This document shows positions 4,682 to 7,996 of a stretch of DNA of 7,996 bases, one piece after another; the stretch's first letter is position 1; every line of letters starts with the position of its first letter. The stretch comes from CAVQBP01 sp964448105. GTDB lineage: Bacteria; Bacteroidota; Ignavibacteria; Ignavibacteriales; Ignavibacteriaceae. The notes beneath the pieces are model-generated. The model made no database searches and was not told the origin of the DNA. It was given only the letters and a program-made list of their open reading frames with translations. Location of the stretch: positions 1 through 7,996 of the forward strand of contig CAYUVK010000152.1 of the NCBI GenBank assembly GCA_964448105.1. The letters run 5' to 3'. A program made the position numbers and the translations under genes.

Positions 4682-7600
4682 CTACTGCTTCTTATATTCT
4701 GAAGGGCTGAACCCGAATTGTTTCTTAAATGATCGTGAGAAATATGCTTGATCACTAAAGCCAACCTGGTAGCATATTTCTGCAACGGAACCTGCATTTT
4801 GCTTTAACAGGTCTGCTGCTCTTTGTAAACGGAGGGAACGGATTAACTGTCCTGCCGGCTGATCGATAAGTGCATTTAATTTCCTGTTAATCTGGGAAAC
4901 ACTCATATTTACTGCTTCAGCAAGTTTCTCTACACTGAATTGCTCATCATCAAAATGCGATTCTATTATTTTTATTGCTTTCTGTAAAAATTCCTGGTCA
5001 GCAGAAATAGCAGAAACTTCCGAAGGTTTTATTATCGTTGCACGGCTAAATTTTTTGCGCAGCTCTTTTCTCTGGATAATTAGATTTTTTATACGTACTC
5101 TTAATTCTTTAGCGCTGAAAGGTTTAGTAAGATAAGCATCTATACCTGTTTCAAGCCCTTCTATTTTATCATCAAGCCCGGCTTTAGCTGTTAACATTAT
5201 AATTGGAATATGACTTGTCTTTTCATCTTTTCTTATTTCTCTACTGAATTTATAACCATCCATTTTAGGCATCATAACGTCGGTAATAATGATATCGGGA
5301 ATATTCTCCTGTGCTCTTACAATACCTTCCTCCCCGTTGGAAGCTTCGATTACCTTGTAATCATTTTCAGTCTGTTCACGCATATAAGATCTAACATCGG
5401 GATTATCTTCGACGATTAAGACTATCTCCTTGTTACTCGATACCGGATACTGGATGCTGGATACTGGATTCCTGATTCCGGATACCGGATGCTGGATACC
5501 TGAGGCCGGATCCGATCCAATTGTTTCCAGTTCATGATCAATTTTATTAAAAGAAAATTTATCTGTATGCACTAATTTTTCTTTTTCAAGACTCATCTCT
5601 CCAAGAGGAAGAGTAATTATAAATTCAGTCCCCTTACCTACTTCAGTGCTTACTGAAATGCTCCCTTTATGAAGTTCAATTAATTCTTTTGTAAGAGATA
5701 ATCCGATCCCGGTCCCTTCATACTCACGGGTGCTTGAACCATCCGCCTGGTAAAAACGATCAAAAATATGATTAAGCTGCTCTTTGCTTATACCTTTCCC
5801 TGTATCTTTCACATGAACTTCAACTGAAGAATTATTTAAAATATTCAGACTAACTTTTATTTCGCCGCCAACAGGTGTAAACTTGAAAGCATTTGAAACA
5901 AGATTATAAAATATTTTTTCCATTTTGTCGGGATCAAATATTACCGGGATATTCTCAAATTCAGAATCAAATCTTAAAGTAACCTTTTTCGATTCGGCAA
6001 TCGATTCAAAAGAATAGAATAGACTTTTCAGAAAAGAAACAATATTATGCTGTTCAGCTTTTAATTCCATACTTCCCGATTCAAGCTTGGAAAGATCAAG
6101 TAATTGATTTATTAATGTCAGCAGCCTTCTTGCATTCCTATTTGCAACATGAAGCTTCCCTTTTTCTTTTGTATCAATTTTAGATGAAAGTACACTTTCA
6201 ATTTGTCCTAAAATTAAGGTAAGCGGGGTACGAAACTCGTGAGATATGTTTGCAAAGAATTGAGATTTCAGCTGGTCTAGTTCTTTTAACTTTTCATATG
6301 CAACGAGATCAAGTTCAAGAGCATGTTTTTTATTTAATCGTTTTAATTCGGAATGTCTTACTAGGAATAATAATCCTAAAAAAATCACGGTATACAGTGC
6401 ATATGCCCACCCTGAAAAATACCATGGAGAAAGGATTGTAAAATCAAAAGAATCTTCTTCACCAATTATTCCATAAACATTTTTTGAACGGACATGAAAT
6501 TTGTAATCTCCATTTGAAAGATTAGTATATTCTTTTACAGGCTCGGCAGTCCAGGGAGACCATTTCTTATCATTCCCTTCAAGATAATACTGGTAGAGAT
6601 TACCTCCCGATTTATCATAGCTAACTGCCGAAAGCTGGAAAACTATATCATTTTTTTTAAATGGAAAAATATTTCTCCTTTTTAACGAATCACGAGCAAT
6701 TCCGGCATATATTAATGAATCATGATTAACCATTACGCTGCGTATTAAAGTCGGGAATTCTTTATTGTAATTATTTTTTATTTCAGGATTATACTTAATT
6801 AATCCTTCATCAGTACTGATCCATAAAAATTCTTTTTTAGCTGCCGGGTCAAAATCCGAATAGATTGTAAAAACATTGCTTAAATCTAACCTTCGAAATA
6901 CCGGGTTAGGCTGCCATAAAAATTGTCCATCTTTTTGTTTAACTGCTTTCCCAAGTTCATTCCCATTCTTAGTATTTGCCAAAATCCACAAATCACCATT
7001 TTTACTTTTGCTTAGGAAAGAAATTGTATTAGTTGAATTTGCAAAAGATTTTCCAAGTATAAGATCGGGGACAAAACTTCCGGTCTTGTAATTAAACCTG
7101 AAAAGGCCTGAGTCAGTAGCAAAAAGGGTTTTACCATCAACTGAAAATATATTGCACCATTTGCCCGGTAATCCATTTCCCTTATTATAATGGTCCAAAA
7201 TAATTTTAGCTGTATCCGGCAGGGAAAATAAATTCCCGGGGACACTTTTTATATGAATAATACCTTGATAATATGTTTGAATCCACAAACTGCCGTCAGT
7301 ATCTTCAACTAAATTATTTATTTCGCTATTAATTCCCGGTATACTTTTAAGTAGCTGCAGTTTGCCGTCTTTAAACTTTAAAACTGCCACTCCTATTCTA
7401 TAAATTATATAAATAACATTTGAGTCTATATTAGACTGGGATAGTGAAGAAGCTTCAAAATTAAATAGAATTTTTGCAGATTTAACATTCTCAATCCTGT
7501 AAATTCCGCTAATAGTAGAAGCAAAAAGAGAACCGCCTACGGAAATAAAATTATCTCCGCTTGAATTAATTCCTTCAACCGGTTTAAATGTCGAAGACGA

Positions 7601-7996
7601 TTCATCAAGATAAAAAAGCCCGAATGAATTAGTTGCATAAAGTTGATTATGAAATCTGTAAACAGAAGACACATAATTATTCCCTGTATTTTCCTTAGGC
7701 CAAATTGTAAATGGAGAGGATATTTCGATTCGTGATATTCCTTCAGTCATTGCCAGCCATAATCCGCCCTGGTTATCCTGGCAGACATCATAAATTATAT
7801 CCGATTGAAGCCCAGTTTTTGAATTTATTATCTGTAAAAGGCGGCCCCTTCTATCAACAAGAGCAACACCGCCGCGTTGTGTTGCAAATGCAAGCCTCCC
7901 GCCATTAAGTTCACAAGTATTATACAGCCTGTTATTCTTCAGAAAAGCATCTGCTTCGGTTTTAAATTGTGAGAATTTTTTCACATCATATAAGAA
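4682..7996 (-). CDS. Hybrid two-component system sensor kinase/regulator (HTCS), 5' end beyond window
   Basis: This single-chain membrane sensor and transcription regulator is numbered here from the GTG at 7984. That GTG is probably not the start: four more in-frame codons (FLYD) reach the window edge and the protein begins inside a sensor propeller. Domains: beta-propeller (Reg_prop) repeats ~1-400, e.g. DVCQDNQGGLWLAMTEGISR and NLVEDTDGSLWIQT; Y_Y_Y domain ~445-518; one membrane helix ~526-542. HisKA follows with phospho-acceptor His582 in SHEFRTPL. HATPase_c has Asn694/Asn698 (N box), DTGKGI at 727-732 and GTGIGL at 757-762. A receiver domain has Glu859-Asp860, phospho-acceptor Asp902, Thr932 and Lys954. 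An AraC-type HTH spans ~1000-1100, ending GFSPSEYKKQ. All key residues are present, so it should be active. In Bacteroidota such proteins often sense carbohydrate fragments in the periplasm and control adjacent genes; no glycan genes are visible here, so its signal is open. The kinase-receiver linker is repetitive (825-849). Confidence 0.96.
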   Translation of the reverse strand, partial: FLYDVKKFSQFKTEADAFLKNNRLYNTCELNGGRLAFATQRGGVALVDRRGRLLQIINSKTGLQSDIIYDVCQDNQGGLWLAMTEGISRIEISSPFTIWPKENTGNNYVSSVYRFHNQLYATNSFGLFYLDESSSTFKPVEGINSSGDNFISVGGSLFASTISGIYRIENVKSAKILFNFEASSLSQSNIDSNVIYIIYRIGVAVLKFKDGKLQLLKSIPGINSEINNLVEDTDGSLWIQTYYQGIIHIKSVPGNLFSLPDTAKIILDHYNKGNGLPGKWCNIFSVDGKTLFATDSGLFRFNYKTGSFVPDLILGKSFANSTNTISFLSKSKNGDLWILANTKNGNELGKAVKQKDGQFLWQPNPVFRRLDLSNVFTIYSDFDPAAKKEFLWISTDEGLIKYNPEIKNNYNKEFPTLIRSVMVNHDSLIYAGIARDSLKRRNIFPFKKNDIVFQLSAVSYDKSGGNLYQYYLEGNDKKWSPWTAEPVKEYTNLSNGDYKFHVRSKNVYGIIGEEDSFDFTILSPWYFSGWAYALYTVIFLGLLFLVRHSELKRLNKKHALELDLVAYEKLKELDQLKSQFFANISHEFRTPLTLILGQIESVLSSKIDTKEKGKLHVANRNARRLLTLINQLLDLSKLESGSMELKAEQHNIVSFLKSLFYSFESIAESKKVTLRFDSEFENIPVIFDPDKMEKIFYNLVSNAFKFTPVGGEIKVSLNILNNSSVEVHVKDTGKGISKEQLNHIFDRFYQADGSSTREYEGTGIGLSLTKELIELHKGSISVSTEVGKGTEFIITLPLGEMSLEKEKLVHTDKFSFNKIDHELETIGSDPASGIQHPVSGIRNPVSSIQYPVSSNKEIVLIVEDNPDVRSYMREQTENDYKVIEASNGEEGIVRAQENIPDIIITDVMMPKMDGYKFSREIRKDEKTSHIPIIMLTAKAGLDDKIEGLETGIDAYLTKPFSAKELRVRIKNLIIQRKELRKKFSRATIIKPSEVSAISADQEFLQKAIKIIESHFDDEQFSVEKLAEAVNMSVSQINRKLNALIDQPAGQLIRSLRLQRAADLLKQNAGSVAEICYQVGFSDQAYFSRSFKKQFGFSPSEYKKQ
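5439..5515 (-). repeat. 7-bp tandem repeat inside the HTCS gene, encoding a heptapeptide linker
   Basis: Eleven successive heptamers of consensus GATACYG (plus strand) run without gaps, several exact (GATACCG, GATACTG and GATGCTG each twice) and the outer ones degenerate. Three heptamers make seven codons, giving the peptide repeat ASGIQHP / VSGIRNP / VSSIQYP at residues 827-847. It lies exactly between the HATPase_c domain and the receiver domain. A 7-bp unit reads as the same cyclic peptide in all three minus-strand frames without stops. Confidence 0.9.

Noticed and set aside
5210..5419. Plus-strand open frame over the receiver domain
   Set aside because: It is antisense to a receiver domain with all catalytic residues intact, and no ribosome binding site was noted. 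The same reasoning removes the plus frames at 6250-6441, 6876-7091 and 7711-7908.
5439..5515. CRISPR-like array
   Set aside because: The units are contiguous 7-mers with no spacers and are translated as part of the HTCS linker.
7012..7245. Minus-strand open frame of 77 codons inside the HTCS gene
   Set aside because: It is in a different frame from the propeller-coding sequence and has no family signal; it is a shadow.

Overview
The window is about 8 kb of AT-rich bacterial DNA in which every convincing gene lies on the minus strand, so transcription runs from high to low coordinates. It suggests a member of the Bacteroidota/Ignavibacteriota (FCB) lineage. The main reason is the large hybrid two-component sensor/regulator (HTCS) at the right end, an architecture concentrated in that group. 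Most of the small genes also have strong AAGGAG/AGGAGG ribosome binding sites at 6-8 nt, which is unusual for classical Bacteroidota and leans toward an Ignavibacteria-like organism. This placement is inference, not proof.

Right part (4682-7996): the C-terminal ~1100 residues of an HTCS protein. In order these are beta-propeller sensor repeats, a Y_Y_Y domain, one membrane helix, histidine kinase (HisKA + HATPase_c), receiver, and an AraC-type DNA-binding domain. Its frame is open to the window edge, so the N-terminus is missing. The kinase-receiver linker is made of a 7-bp tandem repeat encoding a 7-residue peptide repeat.

Spacer (4465-4681): no gene, but rich in structure. It holds a perfect 10-bp inverted repeat with a 21-bp spacer, clustered short palindromes, and an inverted tandem array of CACTAAG heptamers.

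Middle (2724-4464): a DUF2007-like protein of unknown role, followed by three small proteins. Two are probably cytoplasmic: an ABM-like ferredoxin-fold protein and a GYD-domain protein. One is an exported protein with a possible similar alpha/beta fold. A small exported HEAT-like helical protein (2110-2586) follows.

Left part (1-2035): four consecutive small exported proteins that look like NTF2-like/SnoaL-like/DUF4440 folds. Two have Sec signal peptides and two have lipoprotein signals; the last runs off the window. A textbook intrinsic terminator at 1511-1550 divides this array.

Overall the window looks like an accessory array of small single-domain ligand-binding or enzyme-like proteins downstream of a membrane sensor-regulator. 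The functional link between the regulator and the array, and the substrate of any member, are not shown by the sequence. No tRNA, rRNA, CRISPR array, insertion sequence or phage gene was seen.
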